A program made the position numbers and the translations under genes. A stretch of 64,000 nucleotides of DNA from Agapanthus africanus (taxonomy: Eukaryota; Streptophyta; Magnoliopsida; Asparagales; Amaryllidaceae): the NCBI GenBank assembly GCA_030015575.1, contig JASDDO010000016.1, positions 65,531,396 through 65,595,395 of the forward strand, in the 5' to 3' direction. Within the stretch, counting starts at the first letter, position 1. Every line of letters starts with the position of its first letter. The notes beneath the pieces were generated by a model. The model was not told the origin of the DNA. It saw only the letters and a list, made by a program, of their open reading frames with translations, and searched no databases. Shown here piece by piece: positions 10,125 to 20,749 of this stretch.

Positions 10125-10394
10125 AGCACAAGTTACCGGGTTCTAGAGTCCAGTAGGAGGCCATCTCAAGAAGTCGAGACCGGTCGCCTAACTTTAGAAT
10201 TGATAGGGTTGCTTGTCGCTCTCGTAGGGGTCTAGAAATGTGGGCTTTGCTATTCATCACGACCGTGGAATCCATATTTTTCATTACTGGCTTAATATAA
10301 AACACGGACCTCTTAGTATATCCGATATTTCATAACCTATATTTCATATGTTTGCTTTAGCTGATTTCTGTGATATGATGTGATCATATATCTT
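10104..10394 (+). repeat. Local duplication, first copy (Cassandra end plus A1 leader)
   Basis: From 'tgtattgggggtggggcatg' at the end of the Cassandra 3' LTR through A1 leader to 'gatgtgatcatatatct'. The same order recurs at 10395-10472 and continues, after the solo LTR, at 12563-12775. Identity is high by eye. Because the duplicated piece includes a Cassandra LTR end, duplication followed Cassandra insertion; because only the second copy holds the solo LTR, that insertion most simply came later. Confidence 0.85.
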
Positions 10395-10472
10395 TGTATT
10401 GGGGGTGGGGCATGACAGGCACAAGTAACCGGGTTCTTGAGTCCAGTAGGAGGCTATCTCAAGGAGTCGAGA

Positions 10473-12562
10473 TGTTAGTGTATATACCCTAGAGGCCATT
10501 ACTGTATCATACTAGTTTGTATATTACTTAATGGAAGCTTGGGATATTCACCTTGTATAAACAATCTTGCTCAATATAGTAGTATGCTACTTGGTTTGTT
10601 TCTACTTCAATGTGTACTTGTGTTTATTTTACTATATCACTTATACGCATTAGTGGAGCCCTTAGGATCTTTTGCTTGATTACCAGCGTTGTGATGGCAG
10701 TCGCACTAGTGGGGGCTGGGTAATCTATAAGCACATCCTTATACAGGTCCCTAGTCGCAGGACTATCGAGACAGGGCATCGATACTCCGGAGTAGACTAG
10801 CGTATGCGCTTCTCATCCCAGTGTGGGAGATGGTCTGTCCCACAGCCATCAGTACGTCGTACTGGAGATAGTATACGGGTGCTCGTTGGGTTACGAGTAC
10901 ACTGGACAGGACTCGTCGGGAACTGACAGGTTGGTATTATACCTATCGTCAGTCATCAGTTCCCAGGTGACATGAGTACAGCTTAGTCCGCTGACTTGAT
11001 ACTGGCACTTCGCCTCGAGTGTGTTCCCACTGCACTTTGATCACTACCCTACCACGGCTCAAAGGAGTCGTGCAAACAGGTAGTGGTTGGGTGCAGTCCC
11101 GAAGCCCTTGGAGGCAGTGCCGGTTAGACAGGATTCGTCTCTCCCGGTATTGGGGGTTGACATCGCGCTGTGTCTAGGAGAGCAATTACACGAGTAGTCC
11201 CTGGCCAGGGCAAGCGAGATATACTGGTAGGTTTCCAGTGTTATCTCAGGGTGTTTTGGGCTTCACTCCGACACGACTTGTACCGCTATTGGGGGACTGA
11301 CGTTTTACCGCCCCCTAGGCCCGACTTGCGATGTATCAGACGAACAGACCGGACTGTACGGAGACTGTCATATTCAGACTCAGTAGGAGTACAGATGGGG
11401 TTTCACCTCGTCAGCCTTCTTGTCGACATCTACCTGGGGACCGTTACGCACAGCTAGTGCCGCTTGTGGTCTGTGGTTAAACCCACTGCCAGCGTAGTGT
11501 CGAGTCTTTAGAGTCCTACACAGAGGGTATTCGCCTCTGGGCAAAACAGAGTAGAGGTCCCATGGTTTTGCGACAGGGTTCGTTCTCATCCGCGCACTTG
11601 TGCACGTTTGGAGTCCGGACGGATATTACTGGCTGGCTCTGGTTTGAGTCAGATACCGGTATATGTTTTGGGGTTGCTTTTATCTCTCAGTATTCATGTT
11701 TCTCGGAACAAGAATGCAGGTGTGTATGCACAGTTATTTTGAGGAGGAGGAAGATGATTTTCATTTGGGTTTCGGAACGGGTGCGTATGCACAGTTGACA
11801 GTCGTCTTTTTCCAAACCCTAATAGATTTATGAAATATCAATTAATAATAGTAATTAAATGAAATATTGTTATGGTTGATTTTGTTGACTTGTTGACCAT
11901 GGTTGACTTGTTGACCATGGTTGAATGTTGACCACCATCATGCTTTGAAAGGATTCTCCTTGATTCATGCTTACACTCATTTATTGAAAGTATGATAGTG
12001 GTCATTCCAAATACAACCATCAACTATTTCATTTTTGAATTATTATTATTAATTAGATAATTCCTTTTCTTTTAGTCATGGTTGCAAAAGAAAAGAGCTC
12101 ATTCTTTCATAATCATTCTCTCTCCTCACTTCATCTTCTTCTTCCTCTAGCTAAAGAGAACCCTTCTCATGTGTTGAGAATCCTTCTCTTTAAAAAGAAA
12201 AGCACCCCTTAGACACTCTCTACTCATTCTAGGTTCAAGGTTTAGCAAGCCGGAAACCCTAGTTCACTCAAAGCACGAGGAAGAGCCCAAAGGTTGAACC
12301 CTCGAGGTGGATCCATCTTCGACGGAAGAAGGCGACAAGAAGAGAACCATCAACCTCTACAAAGTTTGAAGAAGAAGGAGTTCAAGTTTAGGTATAACCA
12401 TCTCCATCCGAATAGCTAACTCTCTTTAGCAAAGTATGCTAGTTTTAGTTTAGTTAAAGATCCCGACTTTGCTTAGTCCATGTTGCCCCTTGCGATAAAA
12501 ATTTGTTTTTTATACCGTTTCCGCCTCCCCGTAAGAACCGGGGGTCGCAATATGGACTTACA
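10473..12562 (+). mobile_element. Solo LTR of Angela-like subfamily B
   Basis: Starts TGTTAGTGTATATACCC and ends GGACTTACA, as do the LTRs at 20750-22728 and 61377-63521. Flanks are CGAGA (10468-10472) and TGAGA (12563-12567), a 5-bp target duplication with one change. No primer site follows and leader sequence resumes on both sides, so recombination between two LTRs has removed the body. A TTGAC cluster lies at 11877-11932. Confidence 0.9.
11877..11932 (+). promoter_or_regulatory. TTGAC (W-box-like) cluster in subfamily B LTR
   Basis: Five TTGAC cores occur in about 55 bp (for example gttgacttgttgaccatgg twice). TTGAC(C/T) is the WRKY-factor binding core. The cluster lies before the pyrimidine-rich leader, in the probable U3 promoter region. 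Confidence 0.5.
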
Positions 12563-13942
12563 TGAGACTGGTCGCCTAACTCTAGAATTGGTAGGGTTGC
12601 TTGTCGCTCTCGTAGGGGTCTAGAGATGTGGGCTTTGCTATTCATCATGACCGTGGAATCCATTATTTTCATTACTGGCTTAATATAAAACACGGACCTC
12701 CTAGTATATCCTATATTTCATAACCTATATTTCATATGTTTTCTTTAGCTGATTTCTATGATATGATGTGATCATATAACTGCGTGAGACGAATGCTACT
12801 TATACATATGATATACTAGTAGACACTATATATATTTTGCATCCGTGTTAGTCCTGACTCCACCCTGCCGTAAGTTAAGTAACCTTACAGTGAAGACCCG
12901 GATCCCTATGGCGAATGCGGATGGCATATATGTGTGTTTTATTTTCGTTTCTTCTGTGATATTTAGGAAACATAAATGATGGGACGTCATTAATGAGATT
13001 AATGAAAAGAAAAGAAACCTAAATATGTTGTAGAATCAAATTTTTCAAAAAGGTGGCTCTAGTTCTTGCATTGCATAGCGGTATTCCATTATGAATATCC
13101 AGCACCTCATTCGATGAGGAAAGAGCCTAGATCCCTTCACCGGGAATGACCTCTTTAGCAAAACTAGCATATGCTACAACCAACTCGGTCTATTTTGAAC
13201 ACTATTCAATTTTAAAGCGGAGCTTAAACTACTCCTTTTCAAATCACTAGATTTTACAACGATATCAAGTTCATTACGTTAATGATTTTCTTCAAAACCA
13301 GTCATAGCCCTCCGTCATTTCAGATAAGTACTATTTAGTATTCATGCTGCGTTTGTTGACCATAGTCAAGGCTTAGTGTACGGTAGCTGATTAGTGCTTA
13401 TCTCCCGCATATAATGCGATTGGATTTGGGTAGTTGTACGACCTTGTTGACCATAACCAAGGGTCCTGCGAGTAGGTTTAATTCAATCACGAAATGACAG
13501 GTTGAACTTGACTAGCGCTTATAATTTGTTGACCATAACCAAGGTCATAAGCCTCTAGGGGTAAAAACATATATTAGGAATTTCAAGTGTTGAAATTTTC
13601 AATGAGATTGCATACCTTCTAAATGATAGTTGGATCTCGATACCCACTGGGAGTAAGTGTTACTCCTGAGAGAGTTTTCCACTTTACAATTTGCTGATCC
13701 AGTAGGTGTCTAAGAAAGATGTTAACGGGATTATGCCCCTGAGGAAATGAGGTTATTTAATTAGTTCTATGTAAAAGCATGGAGAGACTCCCTTGGAGTA
13801 CTAATACCTGCCTAGGAAACCGAATGGCGAACTTGTAGGGTGTAATTAATACTGGCTAATCTTACCTTTTAAGGTTTGAAGGAAGATTTGATAAAAACTG
13901 TGGGAGCCATCCTGATTAGATAAGATATTAACCAATCTAATT
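12563..13942 (+). other. Leader and decayed gag region of element A1
   Basis: 12563-12775 is the second part of the duplicated leader. From there to 13942 no frame longer than a few dozen codons survives, and I recognise no gag or zinc knuckle. Three copies of ttgttgaccatarycaagg lie near 13352, 13449 and 13528. The block 12840-12960 matches B2 leader at 23880-23975 (gtcct/gtcca, then gttaagtaac). Confidence 0.6.
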
Positions 13943-14590
13943 TTGCAAAAGTACACGCTAAAGTGTTTTCTTCTCTCTCTCCAGGTAGGGACTATGTCAC
14001 GCCTTAATCAAGATAATAATATGGATGTATTGACCGAACATGCTTATTATACTGGGTTAGGGAACGTTGGTTCCACCCTATATTATGACAACTATCATAA
14101 GTCTGGGAAAAGGATAAGGGAATGAAAGGATTCCCAAGAAACCCGAGCGAAGAAAGAGCATTCTGATGTATCTTCTACGGATGTGTTAGTTACTGTGAAC
14201 TGTTTCTCAGTCTGCTCTACGTTCAGGGAATTAGATATCGGATCAGGATCCCATATTTGTAATCTGTTACAAGGGTTAAAGAAAAGTAGAGAACTGGGAA
14301 AGAGTGATATGTCTCTTAGAGTAGGGAATGGAGCAATTGTTGCTGCCAAACCTGTAGGCGAATATCACCTTATGTTATCAAACGGCAATACATTGATTTT
14401 GAATGACTGTTATTACGTACCGTCAATGATATGCAATATCATATCCATTTCTTTATTAGATAAAGAAGGATATAACTTTGCAATAGAGAAAAATGTTATG
14501 AACATTTTCCTAAATCAAGTATTGATTGGGTTTGGTACAATGTGTAATGGTATATACGTTCTAAATCAAAATACAGTTCTAAATATATAG
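13943..14590 (+). pseudogene. Angela-like aspartic protease region
   Basis: A first frame (13943-14125) ends in a stop. After a frame change the protease follows at 14183-14590. The active-site block reads LDIGSGSHIC (D codon at 14234): the catalytic Asp is present but the usual Thr/Ser of D-T/S-G is Ile. DMSLRVGNGAIVAAKPVG, YYVPSMICNIISISLLD and GIYVLNQN follow, matching the protease to pre-integrase stretch of BARE1/Angela-type polyproteins. In an active element it would cleave the gag-pol polyprotein inside the virus-like particle. The changed active site and frame breaks argue against activity. Confidence 0.85.
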
Positions 14591-14615
14591 TACACACAAG
14601 AGAAAAAGTTCAGAA

Positions 14616-15380
14616 ATGAACGAAGCCTTCTTGTGGCATTGTAGACTTGGTCATATCAATGCTACAAGACTAGCTAAGTTGCATAAAGATGGATATTTGA
14701 ATCCATTCGAATTTACATCTTATGAAACTTGTCAGTCATGTCTCAAAGGCAAGATGACCAAAATTCCGTTTACGGGACACGACGAAAGAGCTATTGAACT
14801 CTTGGGACTGATACATAGTGATGTATACGGTCCTATGTCTATGCATGCAAGGATTGGTTCCACTTATTTTATTACATTCACCGATGATCTCTCAAGATTC
14901 GGACATGTGTTTCTATTGAAACACAAATCTGAAGTTTTTGAGAAATTCAAGGAATATAAGTGCGAAGTAAAGAACGAAATGGGTAAAAGTATTAAAATCA
15001 TTCGATCTGATCGAGGAGGTGAAGACTTAAGCATGGAATTCTGAGATTATCTAAAAGAGAATGGGATTCTCTCTCAGCTTACTCCTCCATACACACCACA
15101 GCACAACAGAGTATCGGTGCGGGGGAATCGCACCTTATCAGATATAGTGTGCTCTATGATGAGTGTTGTTGAGTTACCTATTTTCTTTTGGGGTTATGCA
15201 CTTGAGACAGCTGCATAACTATTAAATAGGGTTCTGACCAAATCAATGCCTACCACTCCATATGAGATATGGTATAGGAAGAGACATCTCTTAAACGAGT
15301 TAAGATATGGAGTTTTCCGGCCTATGTTAAAAAACAGAATCTGGATAAACTCGAAGCACGGTCAGTTCTTTGCAAGTTTG
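14616..15380 (+). pseudogene. Angela-like integrase
   Basis: GAG-pre-integrase zinc motif: H8 and H13 (LWHCRLGH) with C39 and C42 (CQSC), then the core with Asp in IHSDVYG (codon 14820) and Asp in IRSDRGG (codon 15009). A stop at 15042-15044 interrupts the core. In the third catalytic block, near 15105-15125, the usual Glu is Val (NRVSVRGN, codon 15117), so the DDE triad is incomplete. A further stop lies near 15220. The end is frameshifted relative to the next frame. In a live copy it would join element cDNA to host DNA in the nucleus. Confidence 0.85.
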
Positions 15381-15709
15381 TGGGATATCTAAAGAATTCA
15401 TATGGATATCTATTCTACCACGGTGAGGAACAAAAAGTGTTTATTGCTCAACATGCCACCTTTTTAGAAAATGAATTTCTTGTGAAAGAAATTAGTGGTA
15501 ATGAGGTAGAGCTGGAAGAAGTTCTAGATACACAAACTACAACTGAAGATCTGGTAGAACCGAAAGATTCAATAGTCGCCCACGAACCTCAGCCACTCCG
15601 AAGATCTAGTAGGGTTTCTCATCCACATAAGAGATACTACGGTTTTCTCATAGACGGTGGGAGCGAGGAATGCATCATGGAAGATGATGACCCAACTTGT
15701 TTCGAGTAG
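15380..15709 (+). pseudogene. Integrase C-terminal tail and linker before reverse transcriptase
   Basis: The frame starts inside the integrase tail (LKNSYGYLFYHGEEQKVFIA resembles the GYxFY...KVFVSR stretch of copia elements). It runs through an acidic, low-complexity linker to LRRSSRVSHPHKRYYGFL, the R-R-S-x-R-x-S-x-P-x-R-Y block that precedes copia reverse transcriptase. A stop at 15707-15709 and a frame change separate it from the reverse transcriptase. It is part of the same decayed polyprotein, not a separate gene. Confidence 0.8.
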
Positions 15710-15730
15710 GCCCCCATAAGTGGGAACTCT

Positions 15731-17260
15731 ATGAAATGGCTGGATGTTATGCGATCTGAGATGGAATCCATGTACACCAACAAAGTATGGACTTTAGAAG
15801 TTTCTCCTGAAGGGGTAGAACCCATTGAGAGCAAGTGGATCTATAAGAAGAAAATTGGTGTAGATAGAAAAGTTGAGACCTTCAAAGCTAGAGTTGTAGC
15901 AAAAGGTTTTCGTCAACAACCAGGTGTCGACTATGATGAAACCTTTTCTCCAGTGGATATGCTTAAGTCCATCAGGATCCTATTTGCCATGGCTGCATAC
16001 CATGACTATAAAATCTGGCAGATGGACGTCAAGACCGCTTTTCTAAATGGTGATTTAGATGAAAGCATGTATATGACACAGCCAGAAGGCTTCGTAGACA
16101 GTGGGAGCAGCGGAAAGGTGGGCAAGCTGCTTAAATCAATCTACAGATTAAAGCAGGCATCGCGGAGCTGGAACATCTATTTTGATGTAGCTGTCAAAGA
16201 GTTTGACTTCATCAAAAACGTAGATGAACCTTGTATATATAAAAAATGTTTTAGATGGTAACGTTGTCTTCTTCGTATTGTACGTGGATAACATACTCTT
16301 AATAGGAAATGATGTTCCTATGCTGCACTCGGTCAAACTCTTCATATCACAAAAGTTCTCTATAAAAGATCTGGATAATGCTTCCTGCACCCTGGAGATA
16401 AAGATCTATAGAGATACATCTAAAAGGGTGTTGGGATTGTCCCAATCCAGTTACATAGACACCACACTAAAGAGGTTTAGTATGGAAGATTCTGAGCGTG
16501 GTAATTTACCTGCTTGCTCAGGAATCACTCTCTCCAAAGAGATGTCTCCCAAGACTGATTTGGAGAGGGCTCGCATGCACATGATACCCTATACTTCTAC
16601 AGTTGGGTCTATCATGTACACGATGTTATGCACCAGACCGGATGTAACTTACGCAGTCAGTGTGGTAAGTAGGTATCAATCAGACCCAGGGGAGAAGCAC
16701 TGGATAGCTATAGAGAACATTCTTAAGTGCTTGAGAAGGACTAAAGAGATGTTCTTGGTGTATGGTAATGGAGAACGCCAAGTGGAGTCCTTTACCGATT
16801 CGAGCTTCCAGAGTGATAAGGATGACAGCAAGTCTATCTTGGGTTTTGTCTTCACCCTCAATGGAGGGGCGGTATGTTGGAAGAGTTCTAAGCAAGATAC
16901 CGTTGAAGAATCGATGATGGAGGCTAAATACATCGCTGCCAATGATGCTGCCAAAGAGGCAGTCTGGATGAATAAGTTCATTGCTGAACTTGGTGTGGTT
17001 CCATCCATTGAAGGTCCAATACCCTTGTATTGTGATAACAATGGAGCTGTGGCTTTGGACAAGGAACCACGGTCCCATCAGCGATCCAGACATATTCTGA
17101 GGCGATATCACCTGATCCAGGAGATAGTTGATCACCGGGAGATCGAGATCAGGAGAGTAGATATGAAGGATAACACGACGGATCCACTCACGAAGGCCCT
17201 CCTCAGACGTAGTTTAAGAGACCTTTTGGGATGTTGGGTATGCGATACTACAACAACTGG
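15731..17260 (+). pseudogene. Angela-like reverse transcriptase and RNase H
   Basis: 15731-16261 covers the first half of RT (KWIYKKKIGVDRKVETFKAR, DETFSPVDM, IWQMDVKTAFLNGDLDE with the first catalytic Asp near 16023). A frameshift near 16225-16260 leads into 16224-17303. There the catalytic motif reads YVDN instead of YVDD (codons 16281-16292). RNase H follows with TDSSF (near 16795), a Glu in MMEAKYIAA (near 16920) and Asp in YCDNNGA (near 17030), then RSHQRSRHILRRYHLIQE. Together they would copy element RNA to DNA and degrade the template. The frameshift and the changed YVDD make it inactive. Confidence 0.9.
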
Positions 17261-17268
17261 CCTTAGTG

Positions 17269-17280
17269 CAAGTGGAAGAT
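17269..17280 (+). other. Polypurine tract of element A1
   Basis: caagtggaagat lies directly before the 3' LTR start, where plus-strand DNA synthesis is primed in LTR elements. Confidence 0.65.
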
Positions 17281-19562
17281 TGTTAGGAATATGTATGCTG
17301 TAGAGGCCATTATTGTATGATATAGTGGATGCTTGGACATATATATAGAGGACTTTCTTGCTCGACATGATAGTATGATATCTGGTTGCTCTTTATCTTA
17401 ACATGTATTGTATTATTATACTGACTCTCTGATACATGTTGGTAAAACCCTTAGGATATGGATTTGATTACCAGGACTATAATGCATATCATACTAGTGG
17501 GGCCTGGATAATCCATAAGCACATCATTTAATAGTTCCTAGTCGATGGGATATCGAGACAGGGCATCGATATTCCAGAGTAGACTAGTGTGTACGTTTCT
17601 TAACCCTGTATGGGGCGATGGTTGATCCTACAACCATTGGTTTTTAACATCAAAGATTGTATACATGTACTCATTAGAGAATGGGTACACCGAACAGGAC
17701 TCGCCGAGAACTCCTAGATGGTACCATACCTATCTTCAGATAGCAGTTCTCTGGTGACACTTGTACAGGTTAGTCTGTAGACCCGAGATCGTCATAGTGT
17801 CATATGTGGCTCCCACTGTGCTTTGATTTTCTTCCTACCACGGCTCAAAGGTTTCGTGCGAACAGGTGGATTTTGGGTACAGTCTCGAGTCACATGGAGG
17901 TAGTGAGCGATAGGAGGGGTTTCGTCTCTCCTGGTATTGGGAGTTGATGTTGCACTATACTCGATTTGCTATAACAGCAATTCCCTGGCCATGGCTAATG
18001 AGATTTACTGGTAATGTTATCAGTAGTTTCTCAAATGGTTATAGGCCACATATCAGCATGACTTATCAATTTAGTGGGAGTCTGACGATTCCACCCCCCC
18101 AAGATTCGATATGCGACATATCAGATGAAGAGACCGGACTGTACGGTAAGTGTTGCTTATAGGCTTTACAGAAGTTTGGACAAGTTTGCTTGTTAATCTT
18201 CTATTCGTTTAATACATGGGTAGCTGTTACGTCTAGCTAATACCGCTAACGACTTGTGGGTATCTGATGTGATCATTACATACTGCTGGCGTAATGACGA
18301 GTATTTAAAGTCCCTCACAGAGGTTTCGTAGCTCATGCGAAACGAAGTAGGGCACATATGGAGATATGTGCGGGAGCTTGATTAAATACGAGTATGTGAT
18401 ACCGTATTCTAATCTAGCGATATTTGATAACGGTTAGGTTATATGTGATGTAACCGGATTATTGAATCAAGTGTTGATTCAATGATTTATTTTATGTATA
18501 TATATATATTTGATATTGGCCGGTTATATATGATATGACCGGGTTATTGAATCAAGTGTTGATTTAATATCCAATATTGAATATTAGTCGGTTATATATG
18601 ATATAACCAGATAATTAAATGAAGTGTTGATTTAATGTTTTGATATACGTATATATATGATATTAGTCGGTTATATATGATATAACCAAATTATTAAATC
18701 AAGTGTTGATTTAATAATTTGATATATATTTATATATTTGATATATTTATATATATTAACTAATATTATTGCTCACTTAAGATTTTCTTCTCTTTACATA
18801 CATTTATATATATGTGATATATATTTAAATATGTATTTTAGATGTGTATCATGGTTGATGATACGTAGAATAAAGATGTATGAGAATCACACTAGAGTGA
18901 AGGATAATTAGGATGATTAATATTTTTGGAAAAAGAAAAAAGGGGGGAGAATGAGTCATAGCTTCAATGCTTGTAGAAGTATTGAGAAGCCATGACTCAT
19001 CTCCAATTTTTGTTTGATTCCTAGATATTTAATCATCCTTATCCTCTCTCATAACTTACCTCATGGTTCATTGAACATAACTCTCTCATCCAAGTTCATC
19101 TCCTTCTTCATTCTCATCTCTAGAATTTTCTTGTGTTGGATAAAAGAAAAGAGAAAATTATTTCTAGTGAGCAAAATTCCTACTTCATCAACCTACACTA
19201 TCCTAGCCTTTTAGTATAGGTTGTTTGCTTCACTAATACTTTGATTAGTGAAGAATGAGCTTGAGTTAGAGAGACTGCAAGGTGGTTCATTTTCGGCCTC
19301 GAAGACAACAAGCAAGCTCGTTACTTTCATTAAGTGAAGTCAAGAAAGAGTTCTATGGACTACTACTTAGAGCTTTAGAAGTGAAGGACCGGTCTACAAA
19401 GGTTGTAAACGCTCTTCACTTAGTGTAGAACATGTTTGTTTTACTCTAAATCCTAATTCTCTAATTCAATTCTAGGTTAGTATAACTTAGAACTCTAGAT
19501 TTTTTTAAATTGCATACTTGATGCTCATATAAACCTAGTAAAGGTGCAAAGACATACTTTTA
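17281..19562 (+). repeat. 3' LTR of Angela-like element A1
   Basis: Starts TGTTAGGAATATG and ends TACTTTTA (the canonical CA has become TA). It is followed by ATATG, the target duplication. It matches 5763-8098 throughout with many substitutions, so the insertion is not recent. Confidence 0.92.
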
Positions 19563-19726
19563 ATATGGCTGCTGAACAATGCTAGAAAAATTCTCGTATT
19601 GATGATCATCCTACGGTTTCATAACACTAGCTGAATCCTTGTCTTTTGTAGAGATCTTTCCTTTCTTCTTCTCAAGAATGATACTTTTTATATGATGTGT
19701 AATTTTTTTAAGTGATACGGTTTCTG
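19563..19726 (-). pseudogene. Copia gag/protease remnant, upstream half
   Basis: On the minus strand a frame ending near 19611 reads KGKISTKDKDSASV and continues past a stop with DDHQYENF. This resembles the basic-then-acidic spacer between the gag zinc knuckle and protease in Tork/TNT1-like elements. It leads, across the Angela-like insertion, into the protease piece at 5762-5340. The assignment rests mainly on that continuity and on the target duplication. Confidence 0.5.
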
Positions 19727-20181
19727 TAAGTTTATATGTGCTCCTTGCTGTGTCAACTATGGCTATGCGGTTGAAATTACAAACCTTAACTAGAGTTTTA
19801 ACTACTCGGTTGAAATTACAAACTTTGTAGACAGTCCTTCGGGTCTTGAAAGTTGACTCCTTAAGCCCCTTGAGTTGATGGAACGAGCTCTCAAAGCCGA
19901 TCTTCCGTGTCGAAAACGATCCACCCGAGGATGCCGATTCAAGCGATAGTTTCATCCGAAGCAACTAAAGATCAAGTCTTGCTAAGACAAAATGCTTGGA
20001 GTGCTGTAATTTGTGAAAACAAATGCTCTCTTTTAATCCTTACAACTCAAAAGAGAGGATTGAGGAAGAAAATGAATATGGTGGCAACTAGAGAAAATTC
20101 TCACTTGAAAAATATCAACCATGCTATGAAAAATATCTCACACACTCTCTCTTATCTATTCATCACAAACAAAAGACGTGG

Positions 20182-20220
20182 GTAGGCTTGGTGACTCACT
20201 AGAATGAGTCACAAGCCTAC
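20182..20220. promoter_or_regulatory. TGAGTCA inverted repeat in minus-strand LTR
   Basis: gtaggcttggtgactca and tgagtcacaagcctac pair over 16 positions with one bulge, loop ctagaa. It occupies the same place in the LTR as the hairpin at 7489-7539, although the flanking bases differ. Confidence 0.55.
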
Positions 20221-20279
20221 ACACTTCTATGTTTAAATGATGAAGAGAAGAGAGAGGGTGTGTGTAGCCACCTCACCAT

Positions 20280-20520
20280 AATATACATATACATACAAAT
20301 ACTAGTATGTGTATAATCAAGTATACAAAACCCATATAAATACTTATACCGTATTTCTACCAAAATACAAATACCGTATTTGTACCAAAAATACAAAATA
20401 CGCGTATTCATATTTAGAAAGAAATACATGTATTTGTATCAAAGGATAAATACCCGTATTTATACAAATATACGTATTCGTATAAATACCGTATTCGTGT
20501 TAAAATACAATACCCAAAAG
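20280..20520. repeat. Degenerate 'aaataccgtatt' repeats
   Basis: Imperfect repeats of the type ataccgtatttgtaccaaaa occur many times between about 20325 and 20515, within the minus-strand LTR fragment. The plus-strand relative at 21960-22010 has a shorter, similar stretch (gtattcgtatttttt). Confidence 0.7.
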
Positions 20521-20749
20521 AGAGCAATATAATATTAGAATCAAAACTGGATATCATTCAAACCTGCTAGAACTACTAAACCGTCCGATTAAAACACGTG
20601 CATAAATGCACGTGTTCAATCGAACACTCCTGTGTAAACCTATACGCAAACTACACCGTTTCGCCTGAACCGGGAAACCCTCTGTGTGAGACTCTAAATA
20701 CTCGACAATACACTGGCAGTGGGTTTAACCACAAGCATGTCAGTGGAAC

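Larger units (their letters stand above)
5763..19562 (+). mobile_element. Angela/BARE1-like Ty1/copia element A1, complete but decayed
   Basis: The element runs TG...TA between direct copies of ATATG (5758-5762 and 19563-19567), a perfect 5-bp target duplication. Its LTRs are 5763-8098 and 17281-19562. A tRNA-iMet primer site (tggtatcagaac) follows the 5' LTR, and a short purine stretch precedes the 3' LTR. The order protease, integrase, reverse transcriptase, RNase H defines Ty1/copia. The LTR start (tgttaggaatatgtatgccctag) and the protease motif with following RVGNGA resemble BARE1/Angela. No gag is recognisable. The leader is swollen by a Cassandra element, a duplication and a solo LTR. 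Confidence 0.88.
19727..20749 (-). repeat. Angela-like LTR fragment, minus strand
   Basis: On the minus strand the sequence follows the order of subfamily B LTRs: near 20740-20620 it matches 21738-21850 (ggttaaacccactgc, tcgagt, tttagagt, cagagggt), and near 19920 it has the tcgggtggatcg block seen at 22457 and 63270. It seems to end near 19727 at ...aaacttaca, then a poor match to a primer site. Its other part was cut off by the insertion at 20750. An inverted repeat lies at 20182-20220. Confidence 0.7.

Noticed and set aside
16676-17135. Long minus-strand frames (128 and 151 codons) opposite RNase H
   Set aside because: They are antisense shadows of the copia RT/RNase H coding strand, with no motif of their own.
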